NCBI RefSeq assembly: GCF_030525615.1
Contig: NZ_JAUNEJ010000003.1
Span: forward strand, 106,711-170,710
Origin: Cutibacterium sp.
Lineage (GTDB): Bacteria > Actinomycetota > Actinomycetes > Propionibacteriales > Propionibacteriaceae
DNA length: 64,000 nucleotides
Direction: 5' to 3'
Part shown: one piece after another, positions 8,174 through 17,049 of the stretch
Position numbering within the stretch: position 1 is the first letter of the stretch
Layout of the letters: each line of letters begins with the position of its first letter
Program-made: the position numbers and the translations under genes
The notes under the pieces: model-generated
What the model was told of the DNA's origin: nothing
The model's database searches: none
The model's input: only the letters and a program-made list of their open reading frames with translations

Positions 8174-9514
8174 ATGGGTATGCGAAAGCGCCTAGTTGGC
8201 GCGACGGCTGCTGTTATTGCGGCAGTTGTCGGATTGACGGCTTGTTCGGGCGGCGGTGGCGGCGCTGGTAACGAGAAGAAGGAAGCTTCCGGCACTATTG
8301 AGGTTGCCGCGATTGAAACTGCTTATGGTCAAGATGGCTGGAAAGCGGTGACAAAGGCTTTCACGGATGAGACGGGCATCAAAGTTGATCTTGTCATGGA
8401 CAAGAAGCTTGAAGATGTCATTGGACCCAAGATGAAGGCAAATGACTACCCTGACGTCATTCATCTGGCCCAGGGGCGTGAAGCCGGACTTACGGAAACC
8501 TTCATCAAAGACAAGGGAATTGCCGATATCACGGATGTATTTTCGTCCAAGATTCCGGGCGAAGATGTCACAGTGAAATCAAAGCTCGTTGAGGGCTTCA
8601 CGGGTAACACCCTGACAGATCCTTACGGTGGCGGTAAGACCTACCTTGCGCCGATGTTCTACACTCCGACCGGTTTGTACTATGACGCAAACCTCCTCAA
8701 GGAGAATGGCTGGGAGGCACCCAAGACCTGGGATGAGATGTGGGCTCTAGGCGATAAGGCCAAGGCCAAGGGCATCTACCTGTTCACCTACCCCACGGCA
8801 GGTTACTTTGACGCGTTCTTCTATGGTCTGCTCTACACCGTTGGCGGCCAGGAATTCTTCGACAAGGCCACGCACTTTGAAGAAGGCGTCTGGGACACCC
8901 CAGAGGCGCAGCAGGTGTTTGACATCATCGCAAAGATCGCCAAGTACACCAACCCGGTGACTCCATCGCAGGCCAACTCAGAGAACTTCACCGCAAATCA
9001 GCAGCTTGTTCTCGACCATAAGGCCATCTTCATGCCGAACGGTGACTGGGTCGTCGGAGAAATGGCTGACGCACCGCGCGCGAAGGGCTTCGAGTGGGCT
9101 AACATTCCGCTGCCCACCCTGAAGGCCGGCGATCAGCAGTACGCCTACACCTTCTTCGAGCAGGCCTGGATCCCCGCAAAGGCCAAGAATCAGGACGCGG
9201 CAAAGAAGTTCATTGCCTTCCTGTACAGCGACAAGGCTACCGAGGCGTTTGCCAAGGTCGGCGCTATGCAGCCCACCAAGAACGTCCAGAACTACATGGA
9301 TGAGTCCAAGAAGGCTGTCTACGGCGTGTACGAGAATGGCGCTAAGGCCGCTATGGGAAATATGGCCTCGTTCAAGCAGATTGAGGGACTCGATTGGAAG
9401 GCTGTCTGGTTTGAGCCTATTAACTCGTTGGTCAGTGGCGACATGACTAAAGAACAATGGGTTAAAGGCATCAAGGAAGCCAGTGATAAGATCCGTCCGA
9501 ATGTGCAGAGCTGA
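8174..9514 (+). CDS. carbohydrate ABC transporter substrate-binding lipoprotein, NgcE-like
   Basis: 446 residues with a lipoprotein signal (hydrophobic core 9-22, lipobox LTAC) and a Gly-rich linker. The mature domain is a long family 1 solute-binding protein: PDVIHLAQGREAGLTETFI, then YLAPMFYTPTGLYYDANLL and WEAPKTWDEMWALGDKAKAKG. This sequence style is that of the N-acetylglucosamine/chitobiose-binding NgcE group. A strong AGGAGGAG site lies 5 bases before the ATG. It heads a four-gene set (binding protein, two permeases, small membrane protein) that converges on a GH20 hexosaminidase, which supports an N-acetyl-hexosamine-containing ligand. No ATPase is encoded here, so a shared MsiK-type ATPase elsewhere is probably used. 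Confidence 0.85.
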   Translation: MGMRKRLVGATAAVIAAVVGLTACSGGGGGAGNEKKEASGTIEVAAIETAYGQDGWKAVTKAFTDETGIKVDLVMDKKLEDVIGPKMKANDYPDVIHLAQGREAGLTETFIKDKGIADITDVFSSKIPGEDVTVKSKLVEGFTGNTLTDPYGGGKTYLAPMFYTPTGLYYDANLLKENGWEAPKTWDEMWALGDKAKAKGIYLFTYPTAGYFDAFFYGLLYTVGGQEFFDKATHFEEGVWDTPEAQQVFDIIAKIAKYTNPVTPSQANSENFTANQQLVLDHKAIFMPNGDWVVGEMADAPRAKGFEWANIPLPTLKAGDQQYAYTFFEQAWIPAKAKNQDAAKKFIAFLYSDKATEAFAKVGAMQPTKNVQNYMDESKKAVYGVYENGAKAAMGNMASFKQIEGLDWKAVWFEPINSLVSGDMTKEQWVKGIKEASDKIRPNVQS

Positions 9515-9666
9515 ATTATGCCTGATCTGCTGATCGGAAGTTGCTGATCGCGCAGGTGTAAAGCATGTACGACAATGGGGGTGTTGAACGCATTTCGACA
9601 ATACGTTATGTGTTCAGCACCCCCGGGTCGTGTCACTTTTATTTATTCATGTCATAAGGAAATTTG

Positions 9667-10707
9667 ATGACGGACGACATTCACGCGGCGACATCGGGTT
9701 CACCGGATGAGCCGGCTTCACATCATGATCCATCCCCCGCTCGTGCCGCAGTTACGGAGCAAGCTACATCATCATCAGTGGCACCGACCTCGAATGTCGC
9801 GCCGCATCGCACCCGAAAGAGTCACGGTCACGCCAGACGCAGGTGGTTCGTTTCCCTCTGCGTCGCTCCTGCCACGATTCTGTTTCTCATCGTCCTGGTG
9901 TATCCGACGATCAAAGTGTTCTGGATGTCGTTCTTCCAGCGCACCGCGTATTCAGACACGCAGACATTCGTCGGTTTGTCGAACTTTCAGAAGCTGTTCC
10001 ACGATCCAAACTTTGTGCGTTCGTTCCAGAACACGATTCTGCTACTCGTAGTTGTCACAATTGTTACGTTCGCTTTTGCGCTAGTGTTCGCCGCTATCCT
10101 TTCGCGGGAAAAGGTAAAAGGCGACAGCTTCTTCCGGGTTATCTTCTATATTCCTAATATCTTATCCATCGTTGTCGTGTCCGCGATATTTTCCGCGATC
10201 TACAAACCCGAAAACGGGCTTCTCAACACCATCCTTTCGTTGTTCAAGGGCGAACCGGTGCAGATCATGTGGAAGAGCGAGCGGCTCGTGATCTTGGCGT
10301 TGATTATCGCCATGGTGTGGCAGGCCATTGGTTATTACATGGTCATGTACATGGCGTCGATCTCTAGTGTTCCAGAGAGCATTTACGAAAGTGCATCGCT
10401 AGACGGTGCATCAAACTTTAAGCAGTTCTTCACGATCACTATCCCGATGATTTGGACGAACATCCGGACGACGCTCACGTTCTTCATCATTTCGACTATT
10501 AACATGGCCTTCTTGTTCGTGACAGCCATGACCGGTGGCGGACCAAACGGGGCGTCTGAAGTTGTTCTGACGTACATGTACACTCAGGCCTACACGAATG
10601 CGTCCTATGGTTACGGCATGGCGATTGGTGTCATGGTGTTCCTGTTCTCGTTCATCCTGGCTGCTTTGGTAAATAAAGTGACCGAACGCGACGTGCTCGA
10701 GTTCTGA
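9667..10707 (+). CDS. carbohydrate ABC transporter permease, MalF/NgcF type
   Basis: 346 residues, six predicted membrane helices after a disordered 60-residue cytoplasmic tail rich in Ser, Pro, His and Arg. The EAA loop that contacts the ATPase is clear (YESASLDGASNFKQFFTITIP). The start is the ATG at 9667, with AAGGA nine bases upstream; an overlapping TTG at 9664 is less likely. It is preceded by a 150-base gap after the binding protein and followed after 16 bases by the second permease. Confidence 0.9.
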   Translation: MTDDIHAATSGSPDEPASHHDPSPARAAVTEQATSSSVAPTSNVAPHRTRKSHGHARRRWFVSLCVAPATILFLIVLVYPTIKVFWMSFFQRTAYSDTQTFVGLSNFQKLFHDPNFVRSFQNTILLLVVVTIVTFAFALVFAAILSREKVKGDSFFRVIFYIPNILSIVVVSAIFSAIYKPENGLLNTILSLFKGEPVQIMWKSERLVILALIIAMVWQAIGYYMVMYMASISSVPESIYESASLDGASNFKQFFTITIPMIWTNIRTTLTFFIISTINMAFLFVTAMTGGGPNGASEVVLTYMYTQAYTNASYGYGMAIGVMVFLFSFILAALVNKVTERDVLEF

Positions 10708-10723
10708 ATCGATAGAGTCCAAC

Positions 10724-11593
10724 ATGAAACGTATCAAGATTTACCGCATCTTCGTCTATGTGGCGCTAATTCTTCTCGCGATCTCGATCATTATTCCAGT
10801 GGCGTGGGTGTTCTTGGCATCCATTAAGCAGAACAAGGAATTGTACGGGAACCCGTGGACCCTCCCGGAAGGCTTCTACTTTAGAAACTTCGTCGAGGCA
10901 TGGACAAACGCCCGTATGGGTGACTACATGTTCTCGTCGGTCATAGTCACCGCACTGGCGCTGGTACTGCTGCTCGTGATCGCGCTGCCTGCCTCGTATG
11001 TTATTTCTCGCTTCCAGTTCGCTGGAAGGCGGATTCTTCAGGTCGCGTTCATGGCTGGCCTGTTCATTAACATCAACTACATTGTCGTTCCGTTGTTCTT
11101 GATGCTGGCCGACGCAGATACGTGGCTGACGTCATTTGGATTAGACGGGTTCTTCCTCAATAACCGGTTTATTTTGGCATTGGTGTACGCGTCAAACGCG
11201 TTGCCGTTCACTATCTATCTGCTGAGCGGTTACTTCCAGACCCTGTCTCATGCGTACGAGGAAGCGGCATACGTTGATGGTGCCGGTTATTTCCGGACCA
11301 TGGTGCAGATCATGTTCCCCATGGCGAAACCAGCTATCATCACCATCATCTTGTTCAACTTCTTGTCGTTCTGGAACGAGTACATCATTGCGATGACGTT
11401 GCTGACCGATCCCCATGGAGCCAAGACGCTTCCTGTCGGACTGCTTCAACTTACTCAGGCGCAGAACGCCAAAGCCGAGTGGGGCTATCTGTACGCTGGC
11501 TTAGTCTTGGTAATGCTACCTACGCTTGTTCTCTACATGTTGGTGCAAAAGAAGCTCACTCAAGGTATGACCCTGGGTGGCCTCAAGGGTTAG
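10724..11593 (+). CDS. carbohydrate ABC transporter permease, MalG/NgcG type
   Basis: 289 residues with six membrane helices and the EAA loop (YEEAAYVDGAGYFRTMVQIMFP). The C-terminus ends LTQGMTLGGLKG, the standard MalG tail. It pairs with the preceding MalF-type permease to form the channel for the NgcE-like binding protein. Spacing and strand indicate one transcript with the genes on both sides. Confidence 0.92.
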   Translation: MKRIKIYRIFVYVALILLAISIIIPVAWVFLASIKQNKELYGNPWTLPEGFYFRNFVEAWTNARMGDYMFSSVIVTALALVLLLVIALPASYVISRFQFAGRRILQVAFMAGLFININYIVVPLFLMLADADTWLTSFGLDGFFLNNRFILALVYASNALPFTIYLLSGYFQTLSHAYEEAAYVDGAGYFRTMVQIMFPMAKPAIITIILFNFLSFWNEYIIAMTLLTDPHGAKTLPVGLLQLTQAQNAKAEWGYLYAGLVLVMLPTLVLYMLVQKKLTQGMTLGGLKG

Positions 11594-11617
11594 TTCAATT
11601 TGAGAGGACATTGAGAT

Positions 11618-11821
11618 ATGAGTAATTTCGCGAAGGACCACCCTAAGGCCCGACAGGTATACATTCTCGTCTTTTTCGTAGTGGGTTTATTTTGCGTCAT
11701 TTTCGGGTGGACGTTCACCGGTGAAATGAAAGGGCTAGTTATCATGCTAGTGGGCACGGTGCTTTTGCTCGCGTCCCTCTTCGTGTACAATTCTGCCTTC
11801 AAAGATCGCAAAGTTAAGTAA
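11618..11821 (+). CDS. small two-helix membrane protein linked to sugar transporter
   Basis: 67 residues with a GAGAGGA-like ribosome site (TTGAGAGGACATTGAG). Two membrane helices (about 13-32 and 37-57), with basic residues at both ends. It comes 24 bases after the second permease and before the operon terminator, so it is cotranscribed. Small proteins of this size and position recur behind carbohydrate ABC permeases in Gram-positive bacteria (I believe the family is catalogued as DUF6903, but could not check). A role in assembling or regulating the transporter is a guess. Confidence 0.75.
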   Translation: MSNFAKDHPKARQVYILVFFVVGLFCVIFGWTFTGEMKGLVIMLVGTVLLLASLFVYNSAFKDRKVK

Positions 11822-11908
11822 GAACATCACGACAAGCTATGAGTTGTCGCGTAGCAAGACACCGGCGACTTCTAATGAGAAGCGCCTGACCGCATGACAC
11901 CAGCTATG

Positions 11909-11956
11909 AGTCCGCGCGGGTACCACCTCGAATCAGAAGTGGTACCCGCGCGGACT
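11909..11956. terminator. bidirectional hairpin terminator
   Basis: Perfect 18-bp stem (AGTCCGCGCGGGTACCAC with its complement) and a 12-base loop at 11927-11938. It lies between the convergent ABC operon and hexosaminidase gene, so it can end both transcripts. No strong T run follows on either strand. Confidence 0.8.
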
Positions 11957-11973
11957 TATGTGCGCACGTGGCC

Positions 11974-13518
11974 TCATACCCGCGTCATCCGGTGCCAGTT
12001 GACCCCCATCGCGGTCAGTCGGCGAGTTTGGGCCTCCAGGTCTGAGAGTGGTCGTGCGGGGTTGCCGGTCCACAGTTGTTCGGCGATTGATGTGCCACGG
12101 GGAAAAGCGGCGTCCTCGACTTGGGCGGGGGTTCGCAGGTATTCGGTCCATAGTTGGAACTGCCCGCCGAGGAGGTGCGGGGAGTCGACTGCCGCCAGGA
12201 CGTCATGGAGTCCAGCCACGTCGTCCATGGTTGTGGGGGCGGCGATGGTGACCGGTGCTTGGGGTCCTGTTTCGATTCCGTAGTCAAGGTAGGTGTGGCG
12301 GACGGGTGCGGCAATGACGTCGTGACCGGCCGTGGCGGCGCGGGCGATGTCGTCGGCGTTGCGCCAGACCATGACAGTGACGTCTTCGGGAGCGCCGGCT
12401 GCGAGAACCTCGTCCCAGGCGATGACCTGGCGACCTGCTGCCGCGAGGTAGTCACAGATGTGGTGTTCGAACCATGCCTGAGCTTGCTGTGGCGTTGTGA
12501 TGTCAAGTGTGGCGAGTCGGGTACGAGTGGGGGCGTGGGTGAACCATTCCTTGCCCGGGCATTCGTCGCCGCCGATGTGGATAGGTGAGGTCGGGAAGAT
12601 GTCCATGACGGTGTCTAATGCGTCGCGGCAAAAGGCGAGTGCGTCGTCGGTGAGATTGATGTGATGTTCGGATACTCCGAACGCGGTGCGTGGGTGATCT
12701 ATCGGCGTCCCGCAGCCCAACGCGGGGTACGCGGCGACTACTGACTCAGTGTGACCGGGTAAGTCGATTTCTGGGACGATCGTGATGCCGAGGGAGCGTG
12801 CGTGCCGATCGATGGCACGCAGCTCGTCGATGGTGTAGGCGCCGCCGTGGGGTATCTGGTCGTGGTCGGGAACGTCGTCACAATCGTTGGTGTCGGGTGG
12901 TGGTTGGTGGCCGCGTAGCGTTCCTGGGCGCCATGCTCCGACGGTGGTTAGGCGCGGCCAGCCACATACCGGTAGACGCCATCCTTGGTCGTCGGTGAGG
13001 TGGAGGTGCAGCCGGTTGAGTTTGTGCATGGACAGTACGTCAAGGAAGCCCATGATGAATGAGGCGGGCATGAAGTGTCGTGAGACATCTAGATGGGCTC
13101 CGCGCCAGGGGTAGTGGGGTTGGTCGACGATGGTTCCTTGGGGGAGTTGCAGGTCGGCCAGCCGCAGTGGGCCGGGACCGTATACCCATGGGGTGAGTAG
13201 TTGGAGCAGGGTCTGTATGGCCCAGCGTGTGCCTTGGGCGTCGCCACAACTGATGTGGATGCGGGTGTCGATGTCGATCCGGTAGCCCTCTGGCGGTTGG
13301 GCGGGATCGACGGTGGCGGTGAGGAAGGCGTCGTGTGATGGTGCGGGTACAACGTCGAGTGCTGGGGCTAGCCGTCTGGTGAGGAGGGTTATGGCGTCGG
13401 TGATTTCGGCGGGGCCGCTCCACGTCAGTACTGGTGGCAGCGGGCAGCGGTCCTCGGATAGTTGCACCTGGCGGGGCTGAGGGCATAGGCCTCGGATTAC
13501 GTCGTCGGTAGTGGGCAT
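11974..13518 (-). CDS. beta-N-acetylhexosaminidase, GH20
   Basis: 514 residues. An N-terminal GH20b-like domain (to about 125) precedes the GH20 barrel: WRGAHLDVSRHFMP, then LNRLHLHLTDDQGWRLPV, and the catalytic Asp-Glu pair D318/E319 in HIGGDECPG. In this family the Asp orients the substrate acetamido group for assisted catalysis and the Glu is the acid/base. There is no signal peptide, so the enzyme should cleave imported oligosaccharides in the cytoplasm. The ATG ending at 13518 has AAGGAG six bases upstream. It converges on an NgcE-type transporter, giving a complete uptake-and-cleavage pair for N-acetylglucosamine- or N-acetylgalactosamine-ended sugars. Confidence 0.95.
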   Translation of the reverse strand: MPTTDDVIRGLCPQPRQVQLSEDRCPLPPVLTWSGPAEITDAITLLTRRLAPALDVVPAPSHDAFLTATVDPAQPPEGYRIDIDTRIHISCGDAQGTRWAIQTLLQLLTPWVYGPGPLRLADLQLPQGTIVDQPHYPWRGAHLDVSRHFMPASFIMGFLDVLSMHKLNRLHLHLTDDQGWRLPVCGWPRLTTVGAWRPGTLRGHQPPPDTNDCDDVPDHDQIPHGGAYTIDELRAIDRHARSLGITIVPEIDLPGHTESVVAAYPALGCGTPIDHPRTAFGVSEHHINLTDDALAFCRDALDTVMDIFPTSPIHIGGDECPGKEWFTHAPTRTRLATLDITTPQQAQAWFEHHICDYLAAAGRQVIAWDEVLAAGAPEDVTVMVWRNADDIARAATAGHDVIAAPVRHTYLDYGIETGPQAPVTIAAPTTMDDVAGLHDVLAAVDSPHLLGGQFQLWTEYLRTPAQVEDAAFPRGTSIAEQLWTGNPARPLSDLEAQTRRLTAMGVNWHRMTRV

Positions 13519-13675
13519 CGTTGCTCCTTGCAGTATCGTCACTCAAGCTTACTGACAGAGGCCCTGTGTCGGGACTGTGAGTACGGCATGTGCGGCAGAG
13601 GTTACGCGTGGCACCCGGTTGTGTGGCACATGGTTACAGCTCCTCATTGACCCGGTAGTAGCTGGGGAGTAGGAA

Positions 13676-15046
13676 TCATCTTTGCCGGGAATCGGACTGA
13701 ACCGGCAGCTTCGCCCTCACGCAAAACCCGCTCTCTTTGCGAGGCCCGGCAGATAGTTGCCCACCCATCGACGTCACACGCTCCCGCATTCCCTGTAGAC
13801 CGTGTCCTCGACCGTCCCCCTGGACAGCAGCCCCGTACCCGTTATCGAGGATTTCGACGTAGATGGCAGTGGGCGAGTAGGCCAAGGTTACGGTGGCGCG
13901 GGCACTGGGACCGGCGTGTTTGAGGACGTTGGTGAGAGCTTCCTGAACGACTCGGTAGATCACAAGCCCGAGGGCCTGGGAGACCACCGGTTCATCTCCG
14001 GTCACCCTCAGCTCAGCCTTCACTCCGGACTTCTCGACGAGTTCGGGAATCTCTGCCAGCCCAGGGGAGGGTGAATACTCGGCGTCAGCGTCTTGACGCA
14101 GCACCCCGACGATTCGCCTCATTTCAACCAGGGCTTCACGGCCGGTCTCAGCGATGGTGTCGAGGACCTCGGGGGCTTTCTCTGGTTTCTTCGTCGCCAG
14201 CGCCTTGCCACCCTCGGCCTGCACGATCATCACCGACAAGGAGTGGGCGACGATGTCGTGGAGTTCACGGGCAATCTCATTGCGGGTACGTTCCTCAGCG
14301 ACCCTGGCTTGCTGCTCGCGTTCGGCGAGGATAGCCCGGTACCGTTGCGCTTTGACAATGCGCTGTTGAGATTCGATGAGGGCGGACTCGCGTAGCCGTC
14401 GTCCCACCGCATAAGGGGTCAGGACCAGGCCGGCACAAACCGTCATGGCAAGGATGAGCAGTACCCACGGGGTCCCCGAGGTGGGGTCATATCCGATAGT
14501 TATGGTGGGTTGCCACCTCACTGGGCCGATGACTGACCCCAGAGCCCCAATCCACAACACCCAGCGAGATTCTGGGCCATCGACCCATCTGGCCACCGAG
14601 TACGAGGCGATCGGGACGATGAAGATACTCAGCACCGGGAAGGGGACGAAGGTGAATTGGATGGTGGCGCCCAAAGCCACCAGAACCATCATGAGCAGTG
14701 GCTGGTCACGGCGAATCGGCAGCGAAGCCACCATGATGACCGAAGAAATAAGGGCGGCGGCGTACTCAGGAAAGGGTCGTTCGACCACGCTGACGAAGTA
14801 GGGGACGATCGTCACCACGGCCATGACGAGGGTGAGGGTGACGTCTCCCCACCAAGCTCGTTCAGTATCTGCCGGACGACCGTCGTCAAGCTTGGGGTCC
14901 AGCACCTCTTCCATGCCTGGGATGGTGATCTGCGGGACGTTGTTGCGAGCCGGGTTGAGTCGGTTGAGGCGGGCGCGCATTCCGGACCCGCGGGACTCGG
15001 CGGAACGGTTGTCCGTAGTCGACGTCTGCGAGCCGGTCTCCTCCAT
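13676..15046 (-). CDS. sensor histidine kinase, HisKA_3/NarX class
   Basis: 456 residues. Basic N-terminal tail, six or so membrane helices (about 55-215), a coiled linker (ESQQRIVKAQRYRAILAERE), DHp helix with the phospho-acceptor His (ARELHDIVAHSLSV), and an HATPase domain (QEALTNVLKHAG, DNGYG, GHGLQGMRERV). There is no response regulator on either side: downstream is a GH20 gene, upstream a divergent galE. The NarL-type regulator at 6509-7165 on the same strand is the natural partner. The start ending at 15046 (MEETGSQ) lacks a clear ribosome site; an internal ATG ending at 14980 is possible. Confidence 0.93.
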   Translation of the reverse strand: MEETGSQTSTTDNRSAESRGSGMRARLNRLNPARNNVPQITIPGMEEVLDPKLDDGRPADTERAWWGDVTLTLVMAVVTIVPYFVSVVERPFPEYAAALISSVIMVASLPIRRDQPLLMMVLVALGATIQFTFVPFPVLSIFIVPIASYSVARWVDGPESRWVLWIGALGSVIGPVRWQPTITIGYDPTSGTPWVLLILAMTVCAGLVLTPYAVGRRLRESALIESQQRIVKAQRYRAILAEREQQARVAEERTRNEIARELHDIVAHSLSVMIVQAEGGKALATKKPEKAPEVLDTIAETGREALVEMRRIVGVLRQDADAEYSPSPGLAEIPELVEKSGVKAELRVTGDEPVVSQALGLVIYRVVQEALTNVLKHAGPSARATVTLAYSPTAIYVEILDNGYGAAVQGDGRGHGLQGMRERVTSMGGQLSAGPRKESGFCVRAKLPVQSDSRQR

Positions 15047-15232
15047 AACCGCCAGTCTAGGAAGGTGGACCAACTGTGGCGGAATGGTTTCTGATGTCAG
15101 GTCATGACACCTGGCGTGGCAACGCGCACCGTCTGTGACCACTTTTCCACACACCGTCTTCGCCCCCTGCTCGGGCCGGTGAGCCGCACTCTAGAATTGA
15201 GACCGACGATCACGGCGACAAGGAAGGTTCCC

Positions 15233-16222
15233 ATGAAAATTCTCATCACCGGCGGGGCCGGTTACATCGGATCGACTGTCGGTTCGGCGTGCGAGGAAGC
15301 AGGCCACGAGGTCGTCGTTCTCGACGACTTGTCAGCGGGACGCCGCGAATTCGTCCGTGACCGCACCTTCTACGAGGGCGACATCGCCGATCAAGATCTG
15401 CTTGACCGCGTGTTCACTGAGAACCACATCGATGCCGTTGTGCATTGCGCAGCCAAGATCATCGTTCCGGAGTCGGTCGACCAGCCGCTGAATTACTACG
15501 ACAACAACGTTGGCAAGACTGTCTCCCTGCTCAAGGGCATGGAACGCAACGGTGTACACCGCATTCTGTTCTCCTCCTCGGCCTCGATTTACGCCACCGA
15601 TGAGGAGTTCAAGGTGACCGAGGAGTCCGCCCTCGACCCCGGTTCCCCCTACGCCACCACGAAGTTCATGGTGGAGTTCATCCTGCGTGATGCCGCCCAC
15701 GCCTCCGACCTCAAGGCCCTCAGCCTGCGCTACTTCAACCCGATCGGTTCGGACCCGAAGCTGCGTACCGGCCAGCAGATTGAGCACCCCACCCACGTGC
15801 TCGGCAAGATGATCGACGCCTGGCTGGAGAACTCCACCTTTACCGTCACCGGCGTCGAATGGCCGACCCGGGACGGTTCGGGCATTCGTGACTTCATCCA
15901 CGTCTGGGATCTCGCCCGCGCCCACGTCGCCGCCTTGGAGCACCTCGACGAGGTGACGGCCGAGGATTCCTACCAGGTGTTCAACATCGGCACCGGAAAT
16001 GGCGTCACCGTCAAGGAGCTGGTCAAGGCCTTCGAAGAGGGCACCGGCAAGCCCCTCAATGTCGTCTACGGTCCGCCGCGTCCCGGTGACGTTGCTGGTG
16101 CGTACACCGTCTCCAGCCGGGCCAAGGACCTCCTTGGCTGGAGTGCAGAGCTGACCCCGGCCGATGGCATTCGTGACGCCATCGCATGGCTGCCCGAGCG
16201 CAAGAAGATCTTGGGTTACTGA
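15233..16222 (+). CDS. galE: UDP-glucose 4-epimerase
   Basis: 329 residues of an extended short-chain dehydrogenase/reductase. NAD-binding G7-G8-A9-G10-Y-I-G13, D31-D32 for NAD specificity, the SSSASIYA serine region, catalytic Tyr/Lys in SPYATTKFMVE, and RYFNPIG for the UDP-sugar. It interconverts UDP-glucose and UDP-galactose in the Leloir pathway and for cell-wall sugars. The ATG at 15233 has AAGGAAGG eight bases upstream. It stands alone: it is divergent from the kinase and followed by its own terminator. UDP-GlcNAc epimerase activity cannot be excluded. Confidence 0.92.
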   Translation: MKILITGGAGYIGSTVGSACEEAGHEVVVLDDLSAGRREFVRDRTFYEGDIADQDLLDRVFTENHIDAVVHCAAKIIVPESVDQPLNYYDNNVGKTVSLLKGMERNGVHRILFSSSASIYATDEEFKVTEESALDPGSPYATTKFMVEFILRDAAHASDLKALSLRYFNPIGSDPKLRTGQQIEHPTHVLGKMIDAWLENSTFTVTGVEWPTRDGSGIRDFIHVWDLARAHVAALEHLDEVTAEDSYQVFNIGTGNGVTVKELVKAFEEGTGKPLNVVYGPPRPGDVAGAYTVSSRAKDLLGWSAELTPADGIRDAIAWLPERKKILGY

Positions 16223-16244
16223 TCTGTCGAGTTTTGATCTGCCG

Positions 16245-16270
16245 CCGGCCTCGCATTCCTGCGAGGCCGG
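16245..16270 (+). terminator. hairpin terminator after galE
   Basis: Perfect 11-bp GC-rich stem (CCGGCCTCGCA) with a TTCC loop, 23 bases after the galE stop. It lies between galE and the convergent TetR gene and may serve both. Confidence 0.8.
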
Positions 16271-16320
16271 TGCTGTTTCCCCGGGATTCCTCGACGGGAG
16301 AAGATCCCAAGGGGGCCAAA

Positions 16321-16941
16321 TCAGACGGGTCGGATGAAAGCCATCACCATCGTCGTCAACTGGTTGGTCATTCGGTCGATGTCGGCCTTCCTCCCCGACG
16401 CCATGGCCGCCAACATCCGAGAGTCAAAGACGGCGCGGGTCACTTCGGTGAGGTCGTCGACGCTGATCGTGGTCGTGACGTCGTGGTCGCGCAGGGCCTG
16501 TGCCACCATCTCCCTCAGGGCAGGGGTAATGGTTGACGCGACCTGCTGGTAGGCCTGCCGTAGCTGTGGATTCCGTGCCGCCTCAAGAGTGATCTCCATA
16601 ATCGCCATCACCGTCGCCGGGTCAGAGCCGACTGCCGAGGAAAACAGGGCGATGATGTCATGAATCCGATCACGCAGTGGGCCGTCGTTGGGGAAGTCAA
16701 GTGAGGAGCTGAGGACAGCAATGTTCTTCTCGACGTAGCGGCTCAGCACCGCCATGCACAGCTCGTCCTTGGAATCGAAGTTGGAGTAAAACGCCCCCCG
16801 GGTGAACCCCGCTTCCTCGCAAATCTCCTCGACGGTCGATCCGGGTACTCCCTTGCGGGCAAAGACGGCGACGGCGGCGTCGGCCAGCCGAGTCCGGGTG
16901 GCTGCGCGGCGAGCCGAGACCGGAGTGTTAGTGGTGGACAT
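16321..16941 (-). CDS. TetR-family transcriptional regulator
   Basis: 206 residues. The N-terminal HTH is typical (TRTRLADAAVAVFARKG, then TVEEICEEAGFTRGAFYSNF), followed by an all-helical ligand domain. The ATG ending at 16941 has AGGAG upstream; a longer in-frame start is less likely. It is divergent from the MMPL transporter gene, with two dyads between them, so it probably represses the export operon and itself. The ligand is unknown but is likely a compound exported by the MMPL protein. Confidence 0.93.
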   Translation of the reverse strand: MSTTNTPVSARRAATRTRLADAAVAVFARKGVPGSTVEEICEEAGFTRGAFYSNFDSKDELCMAVLSRYVEKNIAVLSSSLDFPNDGPLRDRIHDIIALFSSAVGSDPATVMAIMEITLEAARNPQLRQAYQQVASTITPALREMVAQALRDHDVTTTISVDDLTEVTRAVFDSRMLAAMASGRKADIDRMTNQLTTMVMAFIRPV

Positions 16942-16978
16942 GACGCTCCTGGGACACTCAAACATTGAATACGACGAT

Positions 16979-17016
16979 GTATCGGATACGATACTGCATC
17001 AAATACACACCTGTAT
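16979..17016. promoter_or_regulatory. two dyads between TetR and MMPL genes
   Basis: GTATCG-GATA-CGATAC (16979-16994) is a perfect inverted repeat. ATACA-CACC-TGTAT (17003-17016) is a second, with near-symmetry extending outward (TCAA and TTGA). Both are the size of TetR operators and lie in the divergent promoter region. Confidence 0.6.
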
Positions 17017-17049
17017 TGAGTGGTGTGCTCACGAGTTCATTGTGGGGTG

